Shown: positions 39,024-49,529 of the stretch, piece after piece
Position numbering within the stretch: position 1 is the stretch's first letter
Layout: the number at the start of each line of letters is the position of its first letter
NCBI GenBank assembly: GCA_947247005.1
Contig: OX365955.1
Location: 42,077,822 to 42,141,821, forward strand
DNA from: Spisula solida
Taxonomy: Eukaryota > Mollusca > Bivalvia > Venerida > Mactridae
Direction: 5' to 3'
DNA: 64,000 nt
Notes under the pieces: generated by a model
Seen by the model: only the letters and a program-made list of their open reading frames with translations
What the model was told of the DNA's origin: nothing
Database searches by the model: none
Translations under genes and position numbers: made by a program

Positions 39024-42000
39024 CTGAAAAGAGAAAGAACATATCTTTTAACCATACTGGCTGACGTCTGTTTCGTTTTTGACATACTTCTTCCGGCGTG
39101 AAGTTAGTACTCTCACTTGCCTTCCCTTCAGCAATGGTGTGTTCTACCATATTACTGTCAGCTGATGTGTTTTCAACTAAAGGTTCTAATTTGGTATTGA
39201 ACCCTTGAGCAGCAGCTCTCTTCAACCTATCACAGTGTATTACTTGATTTGTACCTGACCTACCACAATCTACTTTGTAGTTGACATCTGAAACCCGGTC
39301 TAATATAGTATACGGTCCCCTCCAATAAGAAGTGAACTTTGCTGAGCAACCGACTTTCTTTACTGGGAAGAAAACATATACTTTTTCACCTACCTTGAAC
39401 GATTCATAGGAAAGACTTTGATCATGGTAGTGTTTCTGTCTAAGCATTGCTGTGCCTGTATTACGTCTTACCTGTGTATGAGCAGTTTCTAAACGTTCCT
39501 GGAGCTGCCATACCCACTGATTGATAGGAATTGCTTTTATACTAGAAGGCATTTCATACAGTATATCTATTGGACATGTTGTTTCACGTCCCAGCATACA
39601 CATGTTCGGTGTAAAACCCGTGGTTTCATGTTCACTTGATCTATATGCCATCATCACATAAGGCAGTTGTTCGTCCCAATCTGTATGATTATCGTTAACA
39701 AAAGCACTTATCATTGTTACTAATGTTTTGTTAAACCGTTCTACCATACCATCCGACTCAGGGTGGTACGGGGATGTTCGAGTCTTCTTTATTTGTAAAA
39801 GATGACACATTTCCGCAAACAACTTTCCATCGAACTGCCTTCCCTGGTCAGAATGAATCTGGCGGGGTACCCCAAACCTAGTGATAACCTGCTCGATCAA
39901 AATAGTTGCTACAGTTTTTGCCTCCATGTTTGGCATAGCATGGCATTCAGTCCACTTTGTAAAGTAATCCCCTATCACCAGGACATACTTATTTCCCCTT
40001 TCAGTCACTGGAAGCTCACCAAGTATATCAATTGCTATCCGTTCCATAGGATAGCCACACCTGACTATCTCCATGGGAGCTCTTTTTGTCTTACTTGGAT
40101 CTTTGCGCCTGCAACATGTCTCGCAACCATTGACATATGACCGTACATCATTCTGTAGCCCTGGCCAATAAAGGGTTTGTCTTATTCTCTTCAACGTTTT
40201 GCTTATACCTAAATGACCTGGCGCTCTGATGTCATGCGAATATTTCAAGACAGTTCTCCTGTGCGCGAGGGGTACTACACCTTGCCAATTGACCAGATCA
40301 GTACCAAGTATATCCCAACGTCTCACTAGTAATCCGTCCCGAATTTCTAACCTGTCCCACTGGCTAACAAGCGACTTGACATAACAGCTTTCTGGACCTA
40401 AAGCCTTCTGATTAGGTTTCGTCTTGCTTTCTAACCATTGCTTAATCTTGCGTATATCGCAATCATTCTCCTGTGTTGTTTTGAGACTGACTATGTTTTC
40501 ATCTGATATTTGTAAAGACAGACAGATGTCTACATCCCCTTCAGTTTCTATGGCATCCTGGAATTCTACTCCGCATTGCTTACACTGAGTACGACTCATT
40601 CCATCAGCATTTCTGTGAGCCCTGCCAGGCCTGTGGATAATGTCTATTTCGTAAGATGACAAAAACTCAATCCCTCTCGCAACCTGCCCTTCTGGATTTT
40701 TAAAACGCATAAGCCATCGTAAAGACGCATGGTCGGTTCTTACAGTGAATTTTCTGCCGTACAGATAGTGTCTGAAATACTTAACGAAGTGAACTAGAGC
40801 AAGCAGCTCTTTCCTCGTCACACAATATTTCCTCTCGGTCTTAGTTAAAGACTTGCTGGCGTAGGCTATCACACGTTCTTGGTTATCAACCTTCTGTGAT
40901 AGTACAGCCCCAATTGCCACATCGCTTGCATCAGTGTCAAGGATAAATTCTTTTGTAAAGTCCGGATGTGCCAAAGGTGGAGTTTGGCATAGACAGTCTT
41001 TAAGCTTTAGGAAAGCTTCGTTACATCCCTCCGACCAACTAAACGTTCGACCCTTTTCAGTTAGACTATGTAATGGTTTAGCTATTTCACTAAAATTCCG
41101 AATGAACCGGCGGTAATAGCTACATAGCCCTACAAATGACCTTACTTCCGTGATATTTCGTGGTGTAGGCCAATCACGGATTGCCTGAGTCTTTTTAGGG
41201 TCTGTCTGAATACCTTCCTCTGATATAGTATGGCCAAGATATTCGACCTCTTTACAGAAGAGTTGGCATTTCCGCGGTTTTAATTTTAGCCCAGCATCCT
41301 GTAGTTTACCAAGAACCGTGTCTAAGTTTGCTAACATTGATTCAAACGAGTCACCATGAACAATGATATCATCTAAGTATATCAAACAAATTTGCCAGTT
41401 CAGTCCTGCCAATACCAGTTCCATTAGTCGCTCGAAGGTAGCAGGAGCGTTGCAAAGGCCAAATGGTAAAACCTTGAACTCAAAAAGACCCCTTCTAGAT
41501 GTAAATGCTGTCTTTTCCCTATCAACACTATCTAATTCTACTTGCCAGTATCCTGAGTTTAAGTCGAGGCATGAAAACCAAGATGCACCGGACAGCTGTT
41601 CTAAAGACTCGTCAATCCTAGGAATAGGATATGAATCTTTAACGGTTACATCGTTTAATTTTCTATAGTCCACACAAAAACGTGAAGACCCATCTTTCTT
41701 CCGCACCATTACAATCCCACTTGCCCATGGACTAGATGAGGGTTGTATAACATCTTTTCTCAGCATGTCATCAATCTGTTTGTCCACCTCTTTATTCATA
41801 TGAACTGGCGAACGTCGCAATGGCTGTTTGATAGGACAAGCATTGTTCGTCTGTATTTTGTGCTTTATCAGTCCATTTCTCCCAAGATCGTCATCATTTT
41901 TAGAGAAGGTATCCGAATACTTTAGCAACAATTTCGCTACCCCTTTGCATTGTTCCAGACTCATGCCTTCTACTGTACGTATATAAAGATCACGTAAGTG

Positions 42001-43929
42001 ATCAGGTACATCACCAGCCAAGCTTGGGCTTGGTGTAGGTTGCCGTATTTCCTCCACTGGACTCATATAAGCTATATTTGTACCAGAATAAAACTTCTGA
42101 GCTTCATCTGATACGTTAAGTACCCTTAATGGCACTTTCTGATCACCATATACTAAAGTTTTAGCTACTAGGCCTTTATCTTTTTCCATCAGTTTTTCGG
42201 CTGGTTCTATCAAGAACAACCCAGCATTTTCTGAGATTGTCTCCAAGACTTTTCCCTCAATAATTGACTCGGACCTGGCGGGAATTTCTACATCCTCTGC
42301 TATGACCACTCTGTAACATCCAATTGACCCTTCGCAACTCAATTGATGAACATTACTACTGATAGAAAATGTATCGTGTGAAGTATCTACTACACACTTA
42401 TATCGCTTCATAAAGTCCAAGCCAAGCATAAAGTCAATGTTACCGACTTCAGCCACTATAACGTCTGTTTCATATTTTTCTTTCCCTATCCACAAAGAAA
42501 CAGTACTTTTCCCCATTATTTCTAAGGGATTACCAGATGCTGAAATAATGGAGCGGTCCCAGCTCATTAGCTTCCCGCATGCAGTCGATTGACCTAGGTT
42601 CCACAGTTTTGTCGACATTACAGTAATAGTTGCACCTATATCTATCAAGCAACTTACGTCTATTTCACCATATTTCGCCTTTAGGAACAAGCCCGCACCT
42701 GCAGAGCTCATGTTTGCTACTCTACCCGTTCTATCTGTCTCAGACTCAGTATTTGGGACACTTTCTCTCGGTCGGCGGTTGGGGCAGTCGCGGATAAAAT
42801 GTTGCTCCGACCCACACTCGTAACAAGTTCTTTTCTGCCATTCATTACGACGAGGTGCATTGTTTGATGGTTGAAATGAACCTGTATTCTGGTTCCTGCG
42901 CCTTTGAGTTTCTGGCTGAGACCCGCTAGAACGCCTCTCGAGCCTTTCAACAGCACTTTTTAACCTCTGTAACTCTGTTTGTTCTTGTGTCTCTTCTACG
43001 TTCACAGCGTTGAAAATACCCTGATTTTCAAACTTTGCTTTCTCGGCTCGACTAAATGCCTCAAGTTCGACCGCATGTCGAACTGCGTCATTCAAGCTTA
43101 CTGGCCTAGCTTGTTTGACACGTAGTCGCATATCCATACTGACAAGTGAGTCAATAAATTGCTCTTTTGCCAACGTTTCCCTGACATCATTGGGTGCAGT
43201 TGGATATGCAAAATTTGTAAGCCTCCTAATATCTTGGGCCAGTTCTGACAAACTTTCGCTTGCCCTCTGTCTCCTTTCCCGCAACTGAACTCTGTACAGT
43301 TCTGTCTGATTAGGAGGTGCAAAGCGATCTTGAAGTGCATTTGCAAGCGAATCATAATCCCGCGCATTCTCTGGGATATTACCAAATACACCCTGAGCTT
43401 GCCCTCTCAAGGCTACCGCTAAATGCAAGCCCTTCTCTCGATAGCTCCATTTGTTTATTTCTGCACATGTATCGAAATGTGCTTTATAGTCAGACCAAGA
43501 GCTTATACCGTCGTATGTTGCTGGCTTAAAGAACTCCTGACGTTTATGTTCTTTTGTTCGTCGCTTAGTTACAAATTGATCAGGAAAATCTAAATATTGC
43601 TCTTGATTTAAAACAGCATTGTCAGGACTAAACAGCATACGGGGCTTACAACACGTAGCTTCATGTGAAATTGGCGAATGCACATTAAATTCAGGCTCAT
43701 TTTTCCAAGTGACAGTTTTGGCTGAACTAGGCGGCTGCAACTTGCTTGTTTTAATACGGCACGACTTTGGTGTAGACGTGTGTGGTGCAGACTGCTCTAG
43801 TTTAGACAAATGTAGTTCTAGATTTGAAATTTCTTTTTCGACTTTGAGCTTTTCATTCTCCAGCATAAGCTCTTCGATTTGCTTAGCCAAATCAACCTTT
43901 GTATCCCCCATATTATTGGATACCGCCAT
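38260..43929 (-). CDS. Gypsy gag-pol polyprotein with C-terminal zinc fingers, 1,889 aa
   Basis: Domains in order: coiled-coil N-terminus (about 12-48), gag (about 130-300), CCHC knuckle CYECGSEQHFIRDC (369-382), aspartic protease with LIDIGATITV (428-437; the usual Ser/Thr after the catalytic Asp430 is Ile), reverse transcriptase (about 700-900; LPFGLCNAPATF 821-832, YLDD 851-854), RNase H (DTDAS 998-1002, E1041, D1066), integrase with H1232/H1239/C1269/C1272 zinc site and catalytic D1301, D1361, E1397 (35-residue spacing), GPY-type module (1538-1565). Residues 1653-1886 add a CCHC-like finger and three C2H2 fingers. Gag and pol share one frame without a frameshift or stop. All RT and integrase catalytic residues are intact. 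Confidence 0.95.
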   Translation of the reverse strand: MAVSNNMGDTKVDLAKQIEELMLENEKLKVEKEISNLELHLSKLEQSAPHTSTPKSCRIKTSKLQPPSSAKTVTWKNEPEFNVHSPISHEATCCKPRMLFSPDNAVLNQEQYLDFPDQFVTKRRTKEHKRQEFFKPATYDGISSWSDYKAHFDTCAEINKWSYREKGLHLAVALRGQAQGVFGNIPENARDYDSLANALQDRFAPPNQTELYRVQLRERRQRASESLSELAQDIRRLTNFAYPTAPNDVRETLAKEQFIDSLVSMDMRLRVKQARPVSLNDAVRHAVELEAFSRAEKAKFENQGIFNAVNVEETQEQTELQRLKSAVERLERRSSGSQPETQRRRNQNTGSFQPSNNAPRRNEWQKRTCYECGSEQHFIRDCPNRRPRESVPNTESETDRTGRVANMSSAGAGLFLKAKYGEIDVSCLIDIGATITVMSTKLWNLGQSTACGKLMSWDRSIISASGNPLEIMGKSTVSLWIGKEKYETDVIVAEVGNIDFMLGLDFMKRYKCVVDTSHDTFSISSNVHQLSCEGSIGCYRVVIAEDVEIPARSESIIEGKVLETISENAGLFLIEPAEKLMEKDKGLVAKTLVYGDQKVPLRVLNVSDEAQKFYSGTNIAYMSPVEEIRQPTPSPSLAGDVPDHLRDLYIRTVEGMSLEQCKGVAKLLLKYSDTFSKNDDDLGRNGLIKHKIQTNNACPIKQPLRRSPVHMNKEVDKQIDDMLRKDVIQPSSSPWASGIVMVRKKDGSSRFCVDYRKLNDVTVKDSYPIPRIDESLEQLSGASWFSCLDLNSGYWQVELDSVDREKTAFTSRRGLFEFKVLPFGLCNAPATFERLMELVLAGLNWQICLIYLDDIIVHGDSFESMLANLDTVLGKLQDAGLKLKPRKCQLFCKEVEYLGHTISEEGIQTDPKKTQAIRDWPTPRNITEVRSFVGLCSYYRRFIRNFSEIAKPLHSLTEKGRTFSWSEGCNEAFLKLKDCLCQTPPLAHPDFTKEFILDTDASDVAIGAVLSQKVDNQERVIAYASKSLTKTERKYCVTRKELLALVHFVKYFRHYLYGRKFTVRTDHASLRWLMRFKNPEGQVARGIEFLSSYEIDIIHRPGRAHRNADGMSRTQCKQCGVEFQDAIETEGDVDICLSLQISDENIVSLKTTQENDCDIRKIKQWLESKTKPNQKALGPESCYVKSLVSQWDRLEIRDGLLVRRWDILGTDLVNWQGVVPLAHRRTVLKYSHDIRAPGHLGISKTLKRIRQTLYWPGLQNDVRSYVNGCETCCRRKDPSKTKRAPMEIVRCGYPMERIAIDILGELPVTERGNKYVLVIGDYFTKWTECHAMPNMEAKTVATILIEQVITRFGVPRQIHSDQGRQFDGKLFAEMCHLLQIKKTRTSPYHPESDGMVERFNKTLVTMISAFVNDNHTDWDEQLPYVMMAYRSSEHETTGFTPNMCMLGRETTCPIDILYEMPSSIKAIPINQWVWQLQERLETAHTQVRRNTGTAMLRQKHYHDQSLSYESFKVGEKVYVFFPVKKVGCSAKFTSYWRGPYTILDRVSDVNYKVDCGRSGTNQVIHCDRLKRAAAQGFNTKLEPLVENTSADSNMVEHTIAEGKASESTNFTPEEVCQKRNRRQPVWLKDMFFLFSVTKMPLTKTTVRKPPTICPSCEEHIDAPDFQYHLLKCVGKQFGCDSCKRTFKKKAYYVQHLKKFHQADETVANKTTENKVDKSNSDNESDWDNDSDIELGEEPTPSTSSTEQLETREKEPEPSGSIQCRQPEVHVAPNVKQGAELTDMAIGRMVRKRTSPMPVVSSKVSHRENVMQLVPKVAPPKVAPPKELVKSYATSNTCVFCNISFGDSVLYSIHQGCHNRDTPFKCNVCGNVCADKYSFYSHITRGHFIQ

Positions 43930-43962
43930 AGCAGGTAAGAGATAATGGTGGTTTTATCAATT

Positions 43963-43981
43963 ATCCCACCGCTTGCCACCA
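43963..43981 (-). other. primer-binding site, tRNA-Leu type
   Basis: Next to the 5' LTR the plus strand reads TCCCACCGCTTGCCACCA, which resembles the 3' end of eukaryotic tRNA-Leu (CCCACCGCTGCCA plus CCA) with one extra T. The site is one nucleotide inside the LTR edge. Confidence 0.7.
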
Positions 43982-43982
43982 A

Positions 43983-44944
43983 TGTAACGTTTTCGGCCGT
44001 CGTCTTTTAAACTCTAAATGTGGTAGCGTACAACTTATGGTTATTGTCCAACAATAACCGTCCAACAGATGTAACCTAATGTTCCCAACTAACAAAAGTC
44101 ATCAACGTTCACACAGGCCTATTCTCGTGTTGTTCTAACTATTTATGGCTATAGCCTGCTCCCTAGAAGAGATACGCTCAAGAGACCCTGCAGCGTACAC
44201 AGCTACCCACGGCTGTAGACTGTCTCCACACAGCAGTCACCCACAACCCTTGACTGTAGCTCTAACCTACTACACGCTGAGCAAGCCTCACACAATACGT
44301 TCCAACAACGTAATACGTTCCACCAACGTCTCTTCTCCAGCAGACGCACCAACCAAACAACACCTAGCTGGAACAATTATTAACCACGTTTACTGGTACT
44401 CCGCAACTATGTCCCCTAATAGCTTTTCAAGGAAGCGAGGCTTCACGAGAAGTCACTAGCAAGAGACACTTGCGTAAATACACAGAGTGTAGCGCTGGTC
44501 AATAATTCACTTCGTTTTACCAAAGTGAACGAGTCAACTTTCGCAAGCAGACTGACGAGCACAGTGCGTGCTACGGTATATATACCCTCGTTCGGTAAGA
44601 CACGCCCCTTTCTGTCAATTCAATGAAACACCCGCCATCTAGCGGGTTCCGAACTGAACGTAAACTAACGGAAATAACCGATACGTACCGGGATACTTTA
44701 ACCAATGTTTCAGGCAATATCTCGCAACTATATCAATAAATATAATAACCATGCAGTGTACTTACAATTACTGTGAACATCAAACCCACATGTCCTACTA
44801 AATATGCTTATTTCATAAAAATACAATCAATAACCGATACATACCGAGTTTTGTTGATAGCGGTGCAAATGGAGTCAAAATATACAAAGGGGAACAACTA
44901 CCGATATCTTAATAACGGGTAGGTCTAAAACCCTACACGTTACA
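43983..44944 (-). repeat. 5' LTR
   Basis: 962 bp; carries the promoter of the element. A palindromic TATA word (GGTATATATACC, 44,575-44,586) lies about 390 bp from the element-side start of the LTR and is the likely U3 core promoter. Confidence 0.95.
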
Positions 44945-44948
44945 ATAT

Positions 44949-45350
44949 GAACTGGTGACCTCATTTTATATCCCAATTAACCTAATTGCATAATTGACCT
45001 ACACTGTACAGAGACACATACTGTGGTCAGATTGTATAAAGATTAGGAAAACATGTAACCTCTAGAATGTTTTCTTGAAATAGCCTTGTGTCAGTCGCAA
45101 ACGTGACATAAACATTAAGATAGTGATTAACTACCGATAATAATCAACATCCCTAAAATTCTTGTTAAAGGTCATAAAATTCCCGTTAAAGGTCACATGT
45201 CCTAGGGTTTTCCCCAGGTCACCCCGTTGCGCACTTGGCGTAGAAGGAAAACATTGTGACCAGGTTTCGTAATGATTTCAAAAGCAAAATTTGTGATATC
45301 TTGAGTGTTAACAGACCAATTGTTGACGGCGCATTCGGAACATAGTGTGT
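44949..45350 (+). mobile_element. core-repeat array, right half of the Gypsy target
   Basis: ACTGGTGACCTCATTTTATATCCCAA, TAAAGATTAGGAAAACATGTAACC and, at the end, TTGTTGACGGCGCATTCGG are diverged phrases of the pearl-like cores seen at 36,301-36,693. Confidence 0.55.
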
Positions 45351-45880
45351 ACAACAGAACAGAACTTTATTTGGATTGTACAGTGTACATCCACATTATT
45401 TACAGAATATTGTACATAGGTATATACAATGAAAGGCAGGATAACAGTTTGGATGAAGTTATGTCCATAAGCTCTGTCCAATAAGCTCTGTCCAATATGT
45501 CCAATAAGCTCTGTCCAATAAGCTCTGTCCAAGAGCTTGACTTGAGCATTTTTAAATGTGCTCATGTGCGCCTACAACAAATATCCCAACCAAGTTTTAT
45601 TTTACATGTATTTGTAGTCAAGGCCCATATGGGCATCTGACATAACATAACATTTGACAACGAAAATAACAAGCAACAAACAACAACAAATGGCAATATT
45701 TACATGTATATGTATGTGGAGGATGAACAAGAGAAAATAAATAATAAAAATATAGATGTATAGATATTTGAACCAATGATAGACCAAAAATTTGATGTAT
45801 TTTAGAGGAAGAGAAACTTAATTTAATAAACACGGCGTAATTTTCCAACGGAAGGATGACTGTAAATGTTGGCCAACATT
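45351..45880. other. non-coding stretch with a short GCTCTGTCCAATA repeat
   Basis: CAATAAGCTCTGTC recurs four to five times between 45,467 and 45,535, partly with an 18-19-bp period. The rest is AT-rich. It might be the 3' tail of a LINE (AACAGAACTTTATTTGG), but no protein evidence. Confidence 0.4.
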
Positions 45881-46311
45881 TGAGCCGTTCTCTAGTAAAA
45901 CTGGGCTTAGTGACATATACAGTAATTATCTAATAAGCTTTAGAAAAGGCTCTGAAATGAGAATTTAGATTTTTTTTTCTCATGAATAATTTCTGACTTA
46001 GGTTTGATTAGTACCCATATTGAGAAAAACGCTCGCCGAGGCGTTAGAAGTTAAAAAACAACAGCATCTTTTCTATAAAGATTTTGAAATGTTTTTTTAA
46101 AAAAGATAACTCTAAAATGTGACAAAATTTTGAAAAGTTTAATGGCGTCAAGAATTTATCAAATATTGGATTTCTGGAATGTCCCAAATAATGTTTGAAT
46201 GACGTTTAAGACGTCAATCAAAAAGTAAACGGGATCGGTTAAAGTTTTAAAGGCCTGTAACTTCGTATTCATAATTTTGTCACTAAGCCTGATTTTCCTG
46301 GAGAACGGCCC
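45881..46311. mobile_element. 431-bp inverted-repeat element
   Basis: TGAGCCGTTCTCTAGTAAAA and GGCTTAGTGACA at the left pair with TGTCACTAAGCC and CCTGGAGAACGGCCCA at the right, about 35 bp. No frame. Confidence 0.72.
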
Positions 46312-46480
46312 ATTTATATTTAACAAATAGTGTACAGATATGAAATAATATGCATTACAATTAGATCTATTTACAAACAAACAAATATATGAACTGATAC
46401 ACACTGTGAGTCGATGGATAGTTCACCGAACCTAGCTCACCTATCATGACGGGGATCATAAATTGGCCAAAGGCACATGA

Positions 46481-46672
46481 TTTCAAATTATCTGAGTTTC
46501 AAACTGTCTGAGTGTACCCTATATATAGAGAAGGTTGTGCAGCGGCCATGTTTAGCCGCAACGAATATGACGTTACAGGAACTGGTATCCGTGTTTGTTG
46601 TTACACCTGCAGAAAAACTGGGTACAAGCTCTATATACAGGGCACACTCAGATAATTTGAAACGCAAACAAA
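46481..46672. mobile_element. 192-bp hairpin MITE
   Basis: TTTCAAATTATCTGAGTTTC... CTGAGTGTACCCTATATATAG pairs with CTATATACAGGGCACACTCAGATAATTTGAAA. No target duplication seen. Confidence 0.7.
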
Positions 46673-46847
46673 TTGTAACCAGGTACCTATGGTGAAAAGC
46701 ATAGCATGCATACATATTAAAATAAACAAAATTTTCCTCTCATCTGTCTAATAGAACCAAAACTGATTCGTTACTTGAAAACATCAGACTCTCAATTCAC
46801 TCATAACCGTATCATTGATCAAAATGCTTACATACATATACATGTAT

Positions 46848-46890
46848 ATACGAGGGGCGTTCGATATATAAAGTCTTTTTTTGTCAAAAA
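46848..46890 (+). mobile_element. mariner terminal fragment
   Basis: TATACGAGGGGCGTTCGATA followed by AAAGTC is like the terminus of mariner elements (ACGAGGGGCGTTC). No matching second end in the window, so only one terminus or a solo relic. Confidence 0.5.
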
Positions 46891-47573
46891 TTAGAAAATT
46901 TGTTATCAATATCTGGAAATCGTTTTACATTTCTGGAACCATATTTTGTGACAATTTCAATAAAATTTAATTACCTGATTGGTGTTTCTATGCAAATCCG
47001 AACATGTATATGTTTCTATAAATATGAGTCTTAAAGTGAGGAGAAGATAATGTTACTCATACTAAGTATCTCCTGTTTCTTAATTCCAAAGACTTATAAA
47101 TAAACATTGAAAGGTGTAATTAATGTCTTATTTATCTATTCATTTACAGTTGCCTGTGTGTCAAGCATATTACGAACAAAATCCCCACATACTCGTATAT
47201 ATACATGTACACACACAAAAACGAAACCGTTTCTCAGCTATTTTGTAACACATGACCTAGTATCACATAAAACTATTATTTTTTTTATCTTTTTTATCTA
47301 TTTATTATTACGAAAGCAAGTTACATAGAATAAGCAATTGTCACCTTACTGTGGAAATAAACAAAACTATGATTGCCAAAGTTTGGATAACGAAAATTAT
47401 AAAAGAATTGACGAAGTTTTAGATAGACTATGCCTATTCACGGAAGTTGGTGATTCACTCTGGACAATTTTCTGAAATGGAATAATTGGCAATGAGAATT
47501 ATTAATATCAATACTGGCAGTGACAAAATCTATACATCTTTCCAAGGCCATTGGCTCACATTATTCTTGTTTA

Positions 47574-47695
47574 TGTTATAGTTAGAACATATTAAGTAAA
47601 TTTTAATGATTAAAAAGGCCGGAGCGAGCGAAGCGAAGCGAGGCCTTTTTAGTCATTAAAATTTACCTAATATGTTCTAAATAACTTAGAATATA
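47574..47695. repeat. GC-loop palindrome
   Basis: AACATATTAAGTAAATTTTA...AAAAAGGCC pairs with GGCCTTTTT...AATATGTTC over about 48 bp per arm. The loop is GGAGCGAGCGAAGCGAAGCG. Next to it, 47,688-47,842, a second element has ends ACTTAGAATATAAC and GTTATATTCTAAGT and holds another copy of AAATTTTAATGATTAAA. Confidence 0.8.
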
Positions 47696-48984
47696 ACATT
47701 CTGCATTCTGATTGGCCGATATAAACTAGCGCCAACATATGACGTCAATTCTGTTAAGAGAAAATTTTAATGATTAAATTTTCATTTAACCGCGAAAATG
47801 CGGCGTTTTCATTGGCTCATACTGTAGGTTATATTCTAAGTATTGTTTGATATTAATTTTCTCTCACGTATATGAGATATATACTACTCAAAATGTGTAC
47901 ATAAATTACCATCTCCGAATGGATTAAACAATCACACCAGAATTTTCGCCGATTTAACAAATTTTGGTCCTCGTGAGTAGAGGAGATGAACAACAAAATA
48001 CCGTCCAATGTGCATGACCTTGAGCAAACATTGAACAAAAATATTGTAACATTTTCATAACCGTTGTTTTAAAGCTTCGTAACAGCAAGAGACTGTAATG
48101 ACTCCTTACAAAGGGCAAAATTGACATCACATTTCTTGTGATTTTTCTAGTTGACCCATATCTCCTTACAAGTGACGAATTCCGGTTAGGATGAAACTTT
48201 TCTTCACTTAAATGGTTGAAATACAAATGAAATGAAATGATCTTAAGATTGAAAAAAATCCTTCTGTTATACTGTAAATCACTATTTTTTCGCGAGAGTT
48301 TTATTTTCGCTAATATTCGCGAGGGTTGTTGACAAATTTAGTAACAAATTTGTTTTATTTTCGCGTATCCGATATGGAGTACTTCCGAAAAAACGTTCAC
48401 TTTATCGTTAGTAAAATGATTGTAGGGGCCTACTTACATTATTTAAAAGTCGATAGCTTTCGTATCCGCATTCATGTTAGTGCAAAGCGTTTTGTTAAAG
48501 AAAGATAAGTCTTGGAACGTTTTAAAAGGTCGAAGTATACCAGAGCTATCCTCGGAAAAACATGTTGCATTCGTAAAAACTCGACAACATATTTACAGAA
48601 CACGCGTCGTAACGTGACGTGTAATACTTATCGGCATATATTCTAGCAAGTCGAATATGCATTGTGTTTTTAATATATTTTTACCGCAAAAGATATGCAT
48701 GGATGCGATTTAACATTATATTCAGGCCTCTGGGTTGCCGTTTAAAATGCCTTTTTTACGGATCGTCTATAAACATTTGTGACTGATTTGGACATCAACG
48801 CCGACTCGCAATGTAAGCTTATTATTTTAATAATTAAGTAGCAAATTTTATCAATAGTTTCAAGTTTTATTAGCAAAATCGACAAATAATATGCCTTTGG
48901 CCAATTTACAACAAATATATACGAGTACATATAAGTAATATACAAACACATGACATTGTATCCAACAGAGATAAATAACAAATT

Positions 48985-49360
48985 ACAAAGCAACTGCATC
49001 AATGGCTACAGAGCGTCTTAACATAGCATTATAGGTAAATTTAGCTATATTTTTTAATGGTAGTAGTATTATTCGATGACATTAAAAATACAAATTTGTT
49101 CAATGTATTCCATGATCTTGGAATATTATACATAATACGTAAGTCAGAATAAAATGGACAGCATAGCATGAAATGATATTCAGTTTCTATCATATTAGTA
49201 TTGCATAGTTTACATTTACGGTCAGAGCGGGCAATACATGTATTTGTATATCTACCAACTTCAATTTCGAGAGAGTGTGAGCATAGACGAAACTTTGATC
49301 AAACTAGTTTGTACTTGTCGTTCATCTTGATATCTAGATATTTTTCAGATTTACATTTGT
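48985..49360 (-). mobile_element. LINE ORF2 C-terminus, degraded
   Basis: The minus strand gives YLDIKMNDKYKLV, stop, SKFRLCSHSLEIEVGRYTN, then CKLCNTNMIETEYHFMLCCP (the CxxC...H...C motif at the C-terminus of many invertebrate LINEs), a frameshift near 49,055, and IAKFTYNAMLRRSVAIDAVA. One in-frame stop and one frameshift, so dead. The adjacent 48,840-48,985 may be its 3' tail. Confidence 0.65.
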
Positions 49361-49388
49361 ATATGTAAGAATAATTGTGCTGGCTTAC

Positions 49389-49529
49389 CTGTTTCGCCGT
49401 AGGTGTAAAACCAGTTGAAGGGGCTCTCCGATAGAAATTTAATGCCCATTGTCCTGCAAAGGTCTCTTTTGATACGACGCCATGGAATAGCTTCTGCGGG
49501 TCTTGTTGTTGGTCCAGGAATGAGGATAG
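49389..49529 (-). CDS. unrecognised gene, exon D
   Basis: 46 codons plus phase-1 ends (ILIPGPTTRPAEAIPWRRIK and on). Acceptor ACCTCAATTTAAG, donor ACAG|GTAAGC. It lies just upstream of a LINE relic that occupies the start of the next intron. Confidence 0.6.

Larger units (their letters stand above)
36698..44944 (-). mobile_element. Ty3/Gypsy LTR retrotransposon, near-intact
   Basis: 8.25 kb in reverse orientation: LTRs of 963 and 962 bp, primer site, a single gag-pol frame of 1,889 codons and a purine tract. The LTRs differ by one substitution (37,282 T versus C) and one single-base indel (37,369), so insertion was recent. Both LTR ends form TGTAACG...CGTTACA. No env-like membrane protein; in its place the frame ends in a zinc-finger array. 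Chromosomal copy of a retrotransposon; the unbroken frame and matching LTRs suggest it may still be active in the population. Confidence 0.95.
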
